A DNA stretch of 64,000 nt. Origin: Sphingobium scionense. Its GTDB lineage: Bacteria > Pseudomonadota > Alphaproteobacteria > Sphingomonadales > Sphingomonadaceae. A program made the translations under genes and the position numbers. Shown one piece after another: positions 27,348-36,620 of the stretch. Location: contig NZ_JACIEU010000007.1 in NCBI RefSeq assembly GCF_014197035.1, forward strand, positions 124,001 to 188,000. Reading direction: 5' to 3'. Under the pieces are notes generated by a model. It was given only the letters and a program-made list of their open reading frames with translations. It was not told the DNA's origin and ran no database searches. Position 1 is the stretch's first letter; each line of letters starts with the position of its first letter.

Positions 27348-27686
27348 TCAGCCGCGCCGTTCGACCCCGGCCATGCGGGTTTCGGTGGCGGCGATATCGA
27401 CGATGCGGATGCCATAGCGGCCGTTCACCGTCACGACCTCGCCCTTGGCGATCAGCGCGCCATTGACCATGATGTCGAGCAGTTCGTCGGCCTGGCGATC
27501 CAGTTCCACGATGCTGCCTTCGGCCAGGTCCATGACTTCGGCCAGGCGCAGCGAGGTCGATCCGACCTCCACCGACATGCGGACCGGAATATCGGCCAGC
27601 AGCTTGAACTGGCGGTTGGCCGCCATGCGGCTGGCGCTGTCTTCGCCACGGGGATCCATCATCGGGGCGTCGCTCATGTCACTCAT
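27348..27686 (-). CDS. fliN: Flagellar motor switch protein FliN
   Basis: A 112-aa C-ring protein with one SpoA domain: LLADIPVRMSVEVGSTSLRLAEVMDLAEGSIVELD then GALIAKGEVVTVNGRYGIRI. It forms the lower C-ring and docks FliH for export. It overlaps the end of fliM by 4 nt. Confidence 0.95.
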   Translation of the reverse strand: MSDMSDAPMMDPRGEDSASRMAANRQFKLLADIPVRMSVEVGSTSLRLAEVMDLAEGSIVELDRQADELLDIMVNGALIAKGEVVTVNGRYGIRIVDIAATETRMAGVERRG

Positions 27687-28567
27687 TGTTCCGGTCCCTG
27701 TGCAATCTTTTCAATCTGGAAGGCGGCACGGCCATCCTGTTCGCCGATCGTGCCATGCGCGACGATCCTGTCGCCGACGATCAGCGGCAGACTGCGGCCG
27801 ATCGTCACGGGTATGATGTCGCCGGCCTTGAGCTGCATCAGCTCCGCCAGCGAGAGATTGGGGCGGGCCAGCACGGTGCGGGCCGGCAGGCGGATGTCGC
27901 GCATGCGGCGCGCCACGCGGGCCTGCCATACGGGATCGACATGTTCGTCGTCGGACGCGACCTTGCTGCCCATCAGCGCCTCGATACCGCGCAGTGCCGC
28001 CAGCGGAAAAACCATGTCGACCGACCATTCGCGATCGCGATCCAGGCCGACGCGGAAGCGCTGCACCACCATCTGGTCGGCAGGCTGGGCGGCGGCGGCA
28101 AAGCCGATGCCGGTTTCGCGCAGCAGCAGGCCGGGCTCCAGCGGCAGGACTTCGGACCAGCATTCGACCATGCGGGCCATGATGGTTTCCGACAGGCGGG
28201 CGATCAGCCGGTCTTCGGTTGGGGTAAATTCGCCGCGCGCAGGCAGCGCCCGGTTGCCAAGGCCGCCATAGAAGCAGTCGACCAGGGTCGAGATCATGGT
28301 GGCGTCCATGCACAGCAGCATCTGCCCCTTGAGCGGCAGGATGCGATAGATGGACAGGCTGCAGAAATTGGGGGCACCAGCCGACCAGGCGCCGAACTCC
28401 ACCACCCGCGCATCCTCGCTCGTGACATGCGGACGGATGCCGGAAATGGGTTCGATCAGCGCACGGATACGCCGGCCGAGCTTTTCGCCCAGCCGGTCGA
28501 GGCCCGACAGCATTACCGGCGCTTGCGCGTCCCCCCGCCCGAAGGCGAAGGATTGAACGTGATTCAT
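27683..28567 (-). CDS. fliM: Flagellar motor switch protein FliM, lacking the CheY-binding N-terminus
   Basis: A 294-aa C-ring protein. The middle domain starts almost at once (LSGLDRLGEKLGRRIRALIE), followed by the YGGLG turn and a C-terminal SpoA domain (LSLAELMQLKAGDIIPVTI). The N-terminal peptide LSQxEIDALL that binds phospho-CheY in standard FliM is absent, and no in-frame start codon upstream would supply it. The protein is therefore about 40 residues short at the N-terminus. It sits 48 bp after fliL. Confidence 0.93.
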   Translation of the reverse strand: MNHVQSFAFGRGDAQAPVMLSGLDRLGEKLGRRIRALIEPISGIRPHVTSEDARVVEFGAWSAGAPNFCSLSIYRILPLKGQMLLCMDATMISTLVDCFYGGLGNRALPARGEFTPTEDRLIARLSETIMARMVECWSEVLPLEPGLLLRETGIGFAAAAQPADQMVVQRFRVGLDRDREWSVDMVFPLAALRGIEALMGSKVASDDEHVDPVWQARVARRMRDIRLPARTVLARPNLSLAELMQLKAGDIIPVTIGRSLPLIVGDRIVAHGTIGEQDGRAAFQIEKIAQGPEQ

Positions 28568-28615
28568 GTCTGTCCCCTGCCATCGGCCAGGGGACTTCCC
28601 AGCGGTCAGGCAGCG

Positions 28616-29284
28616 CTATTGAATAACGAAATTGGTAAAGTAAACGTTATCAATGCCGCCATAGCCGGTCTTCTGCTTCAATACATCGTTGATGATGCTA
28701 CGAATTTTTCCTTGCAGCACGCGCTTGCCGTCGGGCGTGACGAGCTGCTCTTCGGGCTGTTCGGCGAGCATCATCAGCACCTGGCTGCGAATCGCCATCT
28801 CGTGCATCTTGATCGCGGCGATCACGCGATAATCATAATAGGTCGACACCGCGACGGTGATCTGGGCGAAGGCGTCGGTGTCCGTCATGTTCGACGTGAA
28901 GGGCGCCTGGAGCTGGAAATAGGTGGCCTGGTAGGCGGTCGGATTGCTCGGCGCCGGCAGGTCGATGCCCTTGCCCGGTGCATGGCCAGCCAAAGGCGCA
29001 TGGCCTTCGCCGCCGCCGCTCGCATGGCCACCACCTTCACCGCCGCCACCACCGCCCTCACCGGCCCAGCCATGGGCGGTAGCGACAGCCTGCGCATCCT
29101 CGCCCGCAAGGACCAGCACCGGCTTGTTGGGATCTTCCTTGGGGCCTTCGGCCTTGGGGCTGAAAAAGCCGGCCGCGTAAAGGCCGCCTGCGGCGCCAGC
29201 GCCCCCCACCACCATGGCGACAGCGGCCAGCAGGATGAGCTTCATGCTGCCGCCCTTCTTCTTCGCCTTGGGTTCATCGCTCAT
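28616..29284 (-). CDS. fliL: Flagellar basal body-associated protein FliL with Gly/His-rich insert
   Basis: A 222-aa single-pass membrane protein that supports the stators. The basic start KAKKKGGSMKLIL leads to one membrane helix; the C-terminal domain has FVTVAV-like ITVAVSTYYD, followed by AIRSQVLMMLAEQ and VYFTNFVIQ at the end, as in FliL. Between them (about residues 70-105) is an unusual stretch rich in Gly, His and Glu, which could be flexible or bind metal. It follows fliK after 34 bp. Confidence 0.92.
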   Translation of the reverse strand: MSDEPKAKKKGGSMKLILLAAVAMVVGGAGAAGGLYAAGFFSPKAEGPKEDPNKPVLVLAGEDAQAVATAHGWAGEGGGGGGEGGGHASGGGEGHAPLAGHAPGKGIDLPAPSNPTAYQATYFQLQAPFTSNMTDTDAFAQITVAVSTYYDYRVIAAIKMHEMAIRSQVLMMLAEQPEEQLVTPDGKRVLQGKIRSIINDVLKQKTGYGGIDNVYFTNFVIQ

Positions 29285-29318
29285 CGTTCACGTCCCCTGG
29301 AATGTCCCGTCCCGGCCG

Positions 29319-31463
29319 TCAGGCGTAGCGCGCGCGGCGGACGTCACCGGCGCTATCGCCGGTGTCACCATGGTTAAGAACGGCCGGATCGCCCCCGGCT
29401 TTATGGCCAAGGCCATTATTTTCGCGCCCCTGCCAGCGGCCCTGCGACGAGGATTGGCCCATCGACTGGCCCGCCATCTGGCCCGCGCCCTGCCAGCTAC
29501 CCTGCTGCTGGGATGCACTGCCCTGCTGTCCATTGGACGAATTGTTCGCATCAGCCTTGGCCGCTTCCGCGACATGCGGCGCGCGCTCGATCTTGACCTC
29601 GCTGATACGCACGGCGGCAAGGCCGGCGTCCAGCTTCAGCCGGTCGCTGTCCTGACGCAGCGCCATTTCCGCCGCCTCGCTGGCGACAGTCAGGCTGACC
29701 GCCGCGCCATCGCCATCCTGGCGGATATCGACCTGGATCGGGCCAAGCTGGTCTGCGTTGATCTGGAACCGGCCCTGCGCGCCATTGGCCGACAGGCCGG
29801 CAATGTCGCGGGCAAGCCCGTCGATCCACTGTCCCGACACGCCCATATCAACCACCTGCTGGCCAAGGCTGGCCGACAGGTCGACCGTCGGCATCGCCGC
29901 CGGGGTGACCGAAGGTGCCTGGGGCGTGGCGGCCTGAGGCACGGACATGTCCGCGCCACGATGCGGCGCGGCCGGAGTGGTGGCGACCAAAGGATCGACG
30001 GCCGTGGTCGCCTTGTCCAGCGTGCTATCGCTGACCGGCATTGCGGCATCGGCGCTGTCGCGCACCGGCGTCGCCCGGCGGTTCATATGGTCGCGCACCA
30101 GTTGCAGCAGCGACAGGGCTTCCGCCTTGGCCGGCTTGGCGACCACGGGCGCGGCCGGGACATCGGGGCCGGATGCGATCTCGACATCGGCCTCGTCCGG
30201 GCTGCTGGTCGTAGCCGCAGGCACGGTCTTCTCGGTCGGCTTGGCGGCCGCCACGACCATTTCGGCCGGCATGTCAGGGTTGACCTCCGGCGCTGCCGCG
30301 ACGGCGGGCACGACCTGCTCGACCGGGCGCGGTGCGATCGCGGGCTGCGGCACGCCCTCGACCGGGGCCTGCACGGCATTCGGGGCCGCGTTGGCGGCCG
30401 GCGCAGGCTGGGCCGGGATCATCGCAGCGACCAGTTCAGGCGTCATTGCAGGCGCCGCCACGGGCGCCGCAGTGGTCTGATCATCCTGCCCATCCGCGCC
30501 GACCACCGGGGCCGTCACCGCTTCCTGTCCCACGGCCGGTTTCGAAGGGGCCTGGGTTTGGGACAATGAAGCTGACAGCGAAGGAGACACGCTCAAAGGC
30601 ATCTCCCGGGTCGGCGCGGATGGAGCCGAAGATGCGGGGGCATCGATCGGCGCCTGCGGCAAGGGGGGAAGTGCAGCAGGCAAGGAATGGGCAATCGGAT
30701 CGGCGACAACTGGTGCGTCGCTGTCGACGGGCGCATCCACCGTCACCGTGTTAGCTTCGCTGTCACTATCGGCGATGTCGTCAGCCTCGGGCGCGACCAT
30801 CACAGCCGGCAGAGGCTGCGGCGCGTGCGTCGGCGTGGTCTTGATCGGAGCGTCGGCAAGGGCGAGCGCGATCGGACCTTCGGCGTCAACCGGCAGCGGC
30901 AGGGCCACATCGGCGGTCGGAACCGGCGCCGGCGTCCGGATATCGGCAGGCGCAGGCGCGACCGCTGGCGCCGGGGTCGGCAAGGGCAGCGGGAGGGCTT
31001 CGGTTAGGGCTTCGGCGACAGCCTCGCCTTCGAGCAGGACGATCGGGGCGGGCTCGGCCGATACGGCCGCCACGGCCGTCTGATGCTCAACCGACGCAGC
31101 GACGGGCAGGACCGGTTCGGCAACCGGCAATGCGGCCTCAACGATCGGCAGCGCCGGTTCTGCGGCCGGCTGGACCGGCATGGCGCGCTGGGTCAGAAAT
31201 TCGGCGGTGTCCGGCAGAGCCGGCGCTTCGATTGCTTCGGGCGTCACGACCGGCGCATCGCCCTCGATCGCCGCTTCCACCGGAAGAGCTGGCGCGCCCA
31301 TACTCGTGGCAGGCGCAGCCGACTGCGACGCGCCATCGACATCGCTCAGCAGAGCGGCGAAGTCGGCCGCACCCTCGGCCACGGCCGAAGCACCGGCCGC
31401 CGTCGCGCCGGCCAGCGGCGTCGAGGAAAAGAGCAGCGATTTGAGGCTGGCGAGCATGGTCAT
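29319..31463 (-). CDS. fliK: Flagellar hook-length control protein FliK
   Basis: A 714-aa exported ruler protein, long for the family. Residues ~25-540 are low-complexity, rich in Ala, Pro, Val and Glu, and presumably extended. The C-terminal export-switch domain is recognisable in GRFQINADQLGPIQVDIRQDGD and ALRQDSDRLKLDAGLA. FliK measures the hook during export and signals FlhB. ATG 31463 starts one base after the fliJ stop. The final part is Gly/Gln/Ser-rich. Confidence 0.88.
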   Translation of the reverse strand: MTMLASLKSLLFSSTPLAGATAAGASAVAEGAADFAALLSDVDGASQSAAPATSMGAPALPVEAAIEGDAPVVTPEAIEAPALPDTAEFLTQRAMPVQPAAEPALPIVEAALPVAEPVLPVAASVEHQTAVAAVSAEPAPIVLLEGEAVAEALTEALPLPLPTPAPAVAPAPADIRTPAPVPTADVALPLPVDAEGPIALALADAPIKTTPTHAPQPLPAVMVAPEADDIADSDSEANTVTVDAPVDSDAPVVADPIAHSLPAALPPLPQAPIDAPASSAPSAPTREMPLSVSPSLSASLSQTQAPSKPAVGQEAVTAPVVGADGQDDQTTAAPVAAPAMTPELVAAMIPAQPAPAANAAPNAVQAPVEGVPQPAIAPRPVEQVVPAVAAAPEVNPDMPAEMVVAAAKPTEKTVPAATTSSPDEADVEIASGPDVPAAPVVAKPAKAEALSLLQLVRDHMNRRATPVRDSADAAMPVSDSTLDKATTAVDPLVATTPAAPHRGADMSVPQAATPQAPSVTPAAMPTVDLSASLGQQVVDMGVSGQWIDGLARDIAGLSANGAQGRFQINADQLGPIQVDIRQDGDGAAVSLTVASEAAEMALRQDSDRLKLDAGLAAVRISEVKIERAPHVAEAAKADANNSSNGQQGSASQQQGSWQGAGQMAGQSMGQSSSQGRWQGRENNGLGHKAGGDPAVLNHGDTGDSAGDVRRARYA

Positions 31464-31464
31464 G

Positions 31465-31890
31465 TCAATTGTCCCCCGTGCGCTGCATGCGGCGATAGCG
31501 CGGCAACGCGGCAAGCTTGTTCTCGCGCCATTCTTCCAGCGCGACGCGAGCCCGATCCTTCAGGCGCGCGGCAATTTCCTTCTCGCGGTTGGCCGCGATG
31601 CTGAGCCCTTCCTTCGTCTCCACCTTGCGGCGGGCGTCGTAGAGCGCGCCGTCGAGCTGGCGACCGGCCTGCTCCAGACGGCTGGCCAGTTCCTGCATGG
31701 AGGCGAAGGACGCACCGGTAGCGCCGCCCTGAACGCCGAACAACTCGCCCCGCACCCGGCGCAGTCGTTCCAAATTGGTGGCGATCCCCTCCGCCTCGTC
31801 GCGCGCACGCGCAGTTTCGGCCATGGCCATGGCATGCTGGACATGGCGCACGCGCAGCACGCGATGACGGCGGGACACCAGCCCCTTCAT
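31465..31890 (-). CDS. fliJ: Flagellar export protein FliJ
   Basis: A 141-aa, highly charged, helical coiled-coil protein: starts MKGLVSRRHRVLRVRHVQHAMAMAE and continues with heptads through LASRLEQAGRQLDGALYDARRKVETKEG. FliJ is the stalk-like partner of the FliI ATPase and helps open the export gate. Family sequence conservation is low, so the call rests on position between fliI and fliK and on the coiled coil. It overlaps fliI by 4 nt. Confidence 0.85.
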   Translation of the reverse strand: MKGLVSRRHRVLRVRHVQHAMAMAETARARDEAEGIATNLERLRRVRGELFGVQGGATGASFASMQELASRLEQAGRQLDGALYDARRKVETKEGLSIAANREKEIAARLKDRARVALEEWRENKLAALPRYRRMQRTGDN

Positions 31891-33215
31891 GCGCCAAACT
31901 CCGCGATCAGCGCGTTGGCGCTGGTATCAAGGTCGATCCGGCTCTTCTGGTCCTGGCGGATGAAGTTCAGGATTTCCTGGCGACGCTGCACCGCCTCATC
32001 GATCACCGGATCATTGCCGGGACGATAGGCGCCCATCAGGATGAGGTCGCGATTTTCCTCATAGGCGGCCCAGAGGCGGCGATAGGCAGCGGCGGCCTGG
32101 CGATGCTCGTCGGGCACGACGTCGGCCATCACGCGCGACAAGGACTTGCCGATGTCGATCGCCGGGAAGATCGCCTGTTCCGACAGGCTGCGCGACAGCA
32201 CGAAATGCCCGTCGACAATGGCGCGCGCGGCGTCGACGATTGGATCGTCGGTGTCGTCGCCGTCGGCCAATACGGTGTAGAGCGCGGTGATCGAACCACC
32301 GGTGCGGGCATCGACGCCGGCGCGTTCGACCAGACGCGGAATCAGCGCCAGAGCCGAGGGCGGATAGCCTTTCATCGCCGGCGGTTCACCCAATGCCAGG
32401 CCGATCTCGCGCTGCGCATGGGCGCAGCGGGTCAGGCTGTCGATCAGCAGCAGCACCTTCTTGCCGCGGGCACGGAAATATTCGGCGATGGCGGTTGCGC
32501 GGGCGGCGGCACGCAGGCGCAGCACCGGCGGATGGTCGGCCGGCACGGCAACCACGATGCTCTTGTGCATCGCATGCTTGAGCTTGGTTTCGAGGAAGTC
32601 GCTGACCTCGCGGCCACGCTCGCCGATCAGGCCGGTAACGACGATGTCGGCTTCGGCGCCAGCGATCATCTGGCCCATCAGCACCGACTTGCCGACGCCC
32701 GAGCCGGCGATGATGGCGATGCGTTGGCCGCGCCCGGCAGTCAGCAGTGCGTTGACGGCGCGCACGCCCAAGTCGAACGGCTCGGTAACCCGGCCGCGAT
32801 CGAGCACATTGCCCTTCACGCCGTTGAGCGGCCATACGCCACCCGCAATGATCGGCCCCTTGCGGTCGAGCGGCTGGCCCATGGCGTCGATGACGCGGCC
32901 GATCAGCCCCTCCCCCACCTGCACCATATTGGCCTGGCTGTCAGGTTCGACGCGAATGCCATTTTCCAGCGGCGCGTCAGCGTCGAGCGGCACCAGCAGG
33001 GTGCGTTCGCCGCGAAAGCCGACGACTTCGGCGCGACAGACCGATCCGTCGCTGGCGAGGACGCGGGCACCCGAGCCGATCGGACGGCGGAAACCGGTGA
33101 CTTCCAGCATGCCCGCATCATGGCTGACCAGACGGCCGACATGGCGCGGCTGGCGGTTCTGGACCTGAAGATGCTCGAACAGGGTTTCGGCCTGCGTCAG
33201 CTCGGCGCGGATCAT
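31887..33215 (-). CDS. fliI: Flagellum-specific ATPase FliI
   Basis: A ~442-aa F1-beta-like ATPase. Walker A is GSGVGKSVLMGQM near residue 175, then GLIGERGREVSDFLE, Walker B LLLIDSLTRCAHAQREIGLALGEPP, and GSITALYTVLADGDD. It unfolds and delivers export substrates at the gate base. Start ATG 33215 (a TTG at 33221 is in frame); the ribosome site is weak. It is downstream of fliH, its regulator, and overlaps fliJ. Confidence 0.97.
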   Translation of the reverse strand: MIRAELTQAETLFEHLQVQNRQPRHVGRLVSHDAGMLEVTGFRRPIGSGARVLASDGSVCRAEVVGFRGERTLLVPLDADAPLENGIRVEPDSQANMVQVGEGLIGRVIDAMGQPLDRKGPIIAGGVWPLNGVKGNVLDRGRVTEPFDLGVRAVNALLTAGRGQRIAIIAGSGVGKSVLMGQMIAGAEADIVVTGLIGERGREVSDFLETKLKHAMHKSIVVAVPADHPPVLRLRAAARATAIAEYFRARGKKVLLLIDSLTRCAHAQREIGLALGEPPAMKGYPPSALALIPRLVERAGVDARTGGSITALYTVLADGDDTDDPIVDAARAIVDGHFVLSRSLSEQAIFPAIDIGKSLSRVMADVVPDEHRQAAAAYRRLWAAYEENRDLILMGAYRPGNDPVIDEAVQRRQEILNFIRQDQKSRIDLDTSANALIAEFGA

Positions 33216-33228
33216 GCCCAATTTCCAA

Positions 33229-33870
33229 TCATGAACGGCCCTCCATGTCGTCCATCAGGGCGCGCAGGCGCGCCAGACGAACGTCCGGGCCATCCTCGAC
33301 CCAGCCATCGGCGGTTTCAAGGCGCACGCAACCGCGCTGCATGTTCTTGTCCGATACCAGCGGCACGCCGATCTGCTCGCCTTCGAGCAGGGCGACATCG
33401 TCAGGATGCAGATGGAGCGCGCTCTTGTCGCTGCTGTCGTCGATGAAGGCGGCGACCGCTTCGCAACGCTGGGTCAGCCGATCAACGTCGATCTGCACTT
33501 CGCCGACAATCTGTTCGACCAGGCGGACGACCGTGGCCGACAACATGGTCGACAGGCTGCCGCTGGGCGCGGGCGTCAGCATTTCGAGCGCGGCGGTCAG
33601 GCGGTTGCGGGCCTCGATCTCATTGGCCTGTTCTTCGGCAGCGGCGCGATACCCTTCCTCGAAACCCTGCGAAAAGCCCGCCATATGGGCTTCGTCGATC
33701 GGATCGCTCTCCGGCTCGGCATGGATTGGCGCGCGCGCAGGAACCGCGACAAGGTCGCTCGGCAGTGCCGAATAAAGACTGCGGAAACCATTGCTGGCGA
33801 CCTGACCGACACCGACCATCGGCACGCTCGATACCTCGCGGCTGGCTTCGGCCGCCCAGATCTTAGACAA
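33229..33870 (-). CDS. fliH: Flagellar assembly protein FliH
   Basis: A 213-aa regulator of FliI. The start is TTG 33870, with AAGGGGA six nt upstream and an 8-nt overlap with the end of fliG. The N-terminal MSKIW-type start is followed by the FliH repeat-like MAGFSQGFEEGYRAAAEEQ (a GxxxG pattern) and a C-terminal domain VRLVEQIVGEVQIDVD. It inhibits and positions FliI and binds FliN. Low conservation is normal for the family; position between fliG and fliI supports it. Confidence 0.9.
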   Translation of the reverse strand: MSKIWAAEASREVSSVPMVGVGQVASNGFRSLYSALPSDLVAVPARAPIHAEPESDPIDEAHMAGFSQGFEEGYRAAAEEQANEIEARNRLTAALEMLTPAPSGSLSTMLSATVVRLVEQIVGEVQIDVDRLTQRCEAVAAFIDDSSDKSALHLHPDDVALLEGEQIGVPLVSDKNMQRGCVRLETADGWVEDGPDVRLARLRALMDDMEGRS

Positions 33871-34879
33871 AGTCGTTCCCCTTGCCACCCAGCATGATGG
33901 TGCCGGCATCCGCCATGCGACGGGCGGTGGCGATGATCAGCTTCTGCGCGTCGATGACCTCGGCCAGGCGGATCGGGCCTCGTTCCTCGATCTCGTCGGC
34001 GATCGCCTGCGCGGCGCGGGCCGACATGCAGCTGAAGATCTTCGCCTTGAGCATGTCGTTCGCACCCTTGAGCGCGACGACCAGCACCTGGCTGTCGACG
34101 GTGCGCATCAGCGTGCCCAGATTCTTGTCATCCATGTCGATCAGGTTATCGAAGACGAACATTTCCTCTTCGATGGTCTGGGCGATCATCTTGTCGCGCT
34201 TGGCGACGGCCTTCATGATCCGCTGCTCATTGTCCTTGCGGACATTGTTCATGATCGCGGCCGCCTCGACCGTGCCGCCGCGTTGCGACGCCGCGCCCTG
34301 CTTGTTGACCGGACCGCGCAGCAGCAGTTGTTCCAGATCGTCCAGCGCCTCGTTCGACACCGGGCCGAGCGTGGCGATGCGGTAGACGATCTCTTCCTGA
34401 TATTCGGTCGGCAGCAGTTGCAGCACGTCGGCGGCGACAGGCGCTTCCAGATGCGCCAGCACGATCGCCATGATCTGCGGATGCTCCATCTCGATCAGGA
34501 CGGCGACTTCCTTCGCGTCCATCCACTTCAGCATTTCCAGCTGGGTGGAGCGGGTCGGCGGAGTGATGCGCGCGAGGATGGTTTCAGCCCGCTCCTCGCC
34601 CAGCGCCTTGGTCATCGCGCCGCGGATATGGCGGGTGGCGCCATAGCCGATGGTGGTGCGCTTCTTGGCCTTGGTGACGAAATGGTCGAGCGCCTCGTTC
34701 ACTTCCTCGGGATCGACATCCTGCACATCATACATGGCGTAGCCGAGCTGACGGACTTCTTCGGGCTCCAGGCGCGACAGGATCTGCGCCGCTTCATCCT
34801 CGTCGAACAGCATCAGCAGGACGGCGGCGGCGGCGCTGCCCTTGAGCGCCTCGGGACGGCCGGGGACGATCTCAGGCAT
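33863..34879 (-). CDS. fliG: Flagellar motor switch protein FliG
   Basis: A 338-aa rotor protein linking the MS-ring and C-ring. N-domain start LKGSAAAAVLLMLFDEDEAAQIL, middle-domain EHPQIMAIVLAHL with the EHPQ signature, and C-domain FVFDNLIDMDD with torque-helix residues in KGANDMLKAKIFSCMSARAAQAIADE. It interacts with MotA loops to generate torque. It overlaps fliF by 8 nt and fliH by 8 nt. Confidence 0.97.
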   Translation of the reverse strand: MPEIVPGRPEALKGSAAAAVLLMLFDEDEAAQILSRLEPEEVRQLGYAMYDVQDVDPEEVNEALDHFVTKAKKRTTIGYGATRHIRGAMTKALGEERAETILARITPPTRSTQLEMLKWMDAKEVAVLIEMEHPQIMAIVLAHLEAPVAADVLQLLPTEYQEEIVYRIATLGPVSNEALDDLEQLLLRGPVNKQGAASQRGGTVEAAAIMNNVRKDNEQRIMKAVAKRDKMIAQTIEEEMFVFDNLIDMDDKNLGTLMRTVDSQVLVVALKGANDMLKAKIFSCMSARAAQAIADEIEERGPIRLAEVIDAQKLIIATARRMADAGTIMLGGKGNDFV

Positions 34880-36617
34880 TTTCCTTCTTCCCTTCCTTCA
34901 GAAGGTCGCGGACCACCAGGGCGGCGCGATCGGGATCCTGCTTGACGAAATTGCGGATCAGGTCGGCGCGCTGGGCATAGTCATAGGTGGACGAGATCAT
35001 GTCGAGCGTGACCGGGCGGCTGGGATCGGGATTTTCGACGGCCTGCTTGGTCAGCTCGCCTGAAATCTCGCGCCCCAGACGCTGGCCGGCTTCGGCGGTC
35101 TCGGCGGACTGCGTTTCCTGGGCGGCAGCACGGCGCTTGAGCAGCGGGCGGCCGATGCCGAAGATCACCAGCAGGGCGACCAGCAGGGCCGATACATTGC
35201 GGATCAGCGGCGACATCCAGTCGGCTTCATACCAGGGCGCCTTGACCTCTTCAGGCTTGGCGAAGCTGCGGGCCGACAGGGCGACCACGTCGCCACGAGC
35301 CTGATCGAAACCGATTGCGCCCTTTACCAACGCTTCGAGCGCGGCGATTTCCTGGGCGGAGCGCGGCTTGCCATCGGCGCCGGTATCCAGCGCGACGGCG
35401 ACCGACAAACGCTTTACCGTGCCGACCGCATCCTTGGTGACGGATACTTCACGCCCCAGCTCGAAGCTGCGGTTGAAGGTTTCCTCGGTCTTCATCGGCG
35501 GCAGTCCGGGGGTCGCCGGCTGCTGTTCCGCGGTCTGTCCCTGCGTCACCGCCTGGCCATTGGGATTGGTCTGGGTCACGGTGGGGTTGACCGGCGCCTG
35601 GTTGCTGAGCGCACCGGGGATGCCCGATGCCTCGCCGGCCTTCTGGCCGCGTTCGTCCGACGACCAGCTGCCCTGCTCGACGCGCAGACGCGCCTCGTCC
35701 TGGGGAAAGCTTTCGCGGGTCGCCTGGCGCTCGGCGAAGTTCAGTTCGGCATGCACCTCGGTCGAGAATTTGCCGTCGCCCAGGATCGGGGTCAGCAGCG
35801 CGACGACCGACTGGCGATAGCGATCCTCGATCCGGGTCTGGATGGCGAGCTGGCGATCGTCGGCGGCATTGCCGTCATTGTTGCTGAGCAGGCGACCATT
35901 CTGGTCGACGACCGAAATGTCCTCCGGGTTCAGTTCCGGGATCGACGAGGCGACGAGATGGACGATCGCGCTGACCTGCGCGTCGGTCAGGGTGCGGCCC
36001 TGGGCCAGACGCAGCATCACCGAGGCCGAAGGCTTGGTGCGTTCGCGCAGGAACACGCTGGGGGCCTCGACCGCCAGATGGACCTTGGCAGTCTCGACAT
36101 TGTCGATCGCCTCGATCGTGCGGGCCAGATCGGTTTCGCGGGCGCCGCGCAGCTTCTCATTCTCGACCGCGCGGCTGGCACCCATCGGCAGGCTGTCGAT
36201 CATGCTGTTGCCGTCGGGCGCGCTCTTGGGCAGGCCCTGGGCGGCGAGCATCATCTTCGCCTTGAAATAATCGCCCTCGCCTACGGTCATGCCACCGCCA
36301 TTGTCGAAGTCGTACTTGATGCCATTCTGGTCCAGCACCTGGGCGACGGCCGACTTGTCGGCATCGGGCAGGCCACGGAACAGGTCGCGCTGTGGCGGTT
36401 CGCGCAGCGCAAGCCAGGCCGCACCGGCAACCGCGACGACGCCGAGCAGACCGAGCAGCGGCAGGCTCTTGGCGACCGCCGGCTGCTTGATGAAACCAGC
36501 GAAGCGAGCCTTGAGCGCGTCGACGCCCTTGGCATTGCCGAAGCTGGCGCCGGTTACGGCCGGGAGGGCCGGGGCAGCGGCAGCGCCGCCATTGATGGTG
36601 AGTGCGTTCTCGCTCAT
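34872..36617 (-). CDS. fliF: Flagellar MS-ring protein FliF
   Basis: A 581-aa membrane protein forming the MS-ring. First membrane helix LPLLGLLGVVAVAGAAWLA, ring-building motifs ALEGELARTI-like RGARETDLARTIEAIDNVETAKVHLA and FLRERTKPSASVMLRL, second helix near 460 (NVSALLVALLVIFGIG), and a C-terminal FliG-binding tail. It lies 3 nt after fliE. Confidence 0.97.
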   Translation of the reverse strand: MSENALTINGGAAAAPALPAVTGASFGNAKGVDALKARFAGFIKQPAVAKSLPLLGLLGVVAVAGAAWLALREPPQRDLFRGLPDADKSAVAQVLDQNGIKYDFDNGGGMTVGEGDYFKAKMMLAAQGLPKSAPDGNSMIDSLPMGASRAVENEKLRGARETDLARTIEAIDNVETAKVHLAVEAPSVFLRERTKPSASVMLRLAQGRTLTDAQVSAIVHLVASSIPELNPEDISVVDQNGRLLSNNDGNAADDRQLAIQTRIEDRYRQSVVALLTPILGDGKFSTEVHAELNFAERQATRESFPQDEARLRVEQGSWSSDERGQKAGEASGIPGALSNQAPVNPTVTQTNPNGQAVTQGQTAEQQPATPGLPPMKTEETFNRSFELGREVSVTKDAVGTVKRLSVAVALDTGADGKPRSAQEIAALEALVKGAIGFDQARGDVVALSARSFAKPEEVKAPWYEADWMSPLIRNVSALLVALLVIFGIGRPLLKRRAAAQETQSAETAEAGQRLGREISGELTKQAVENPDPSRPVTLDMISSTYDYAQRADLIRNFVKQDPDRAALVVRDLLKEGKKENA

Positions 36618-36620
36618 GGT

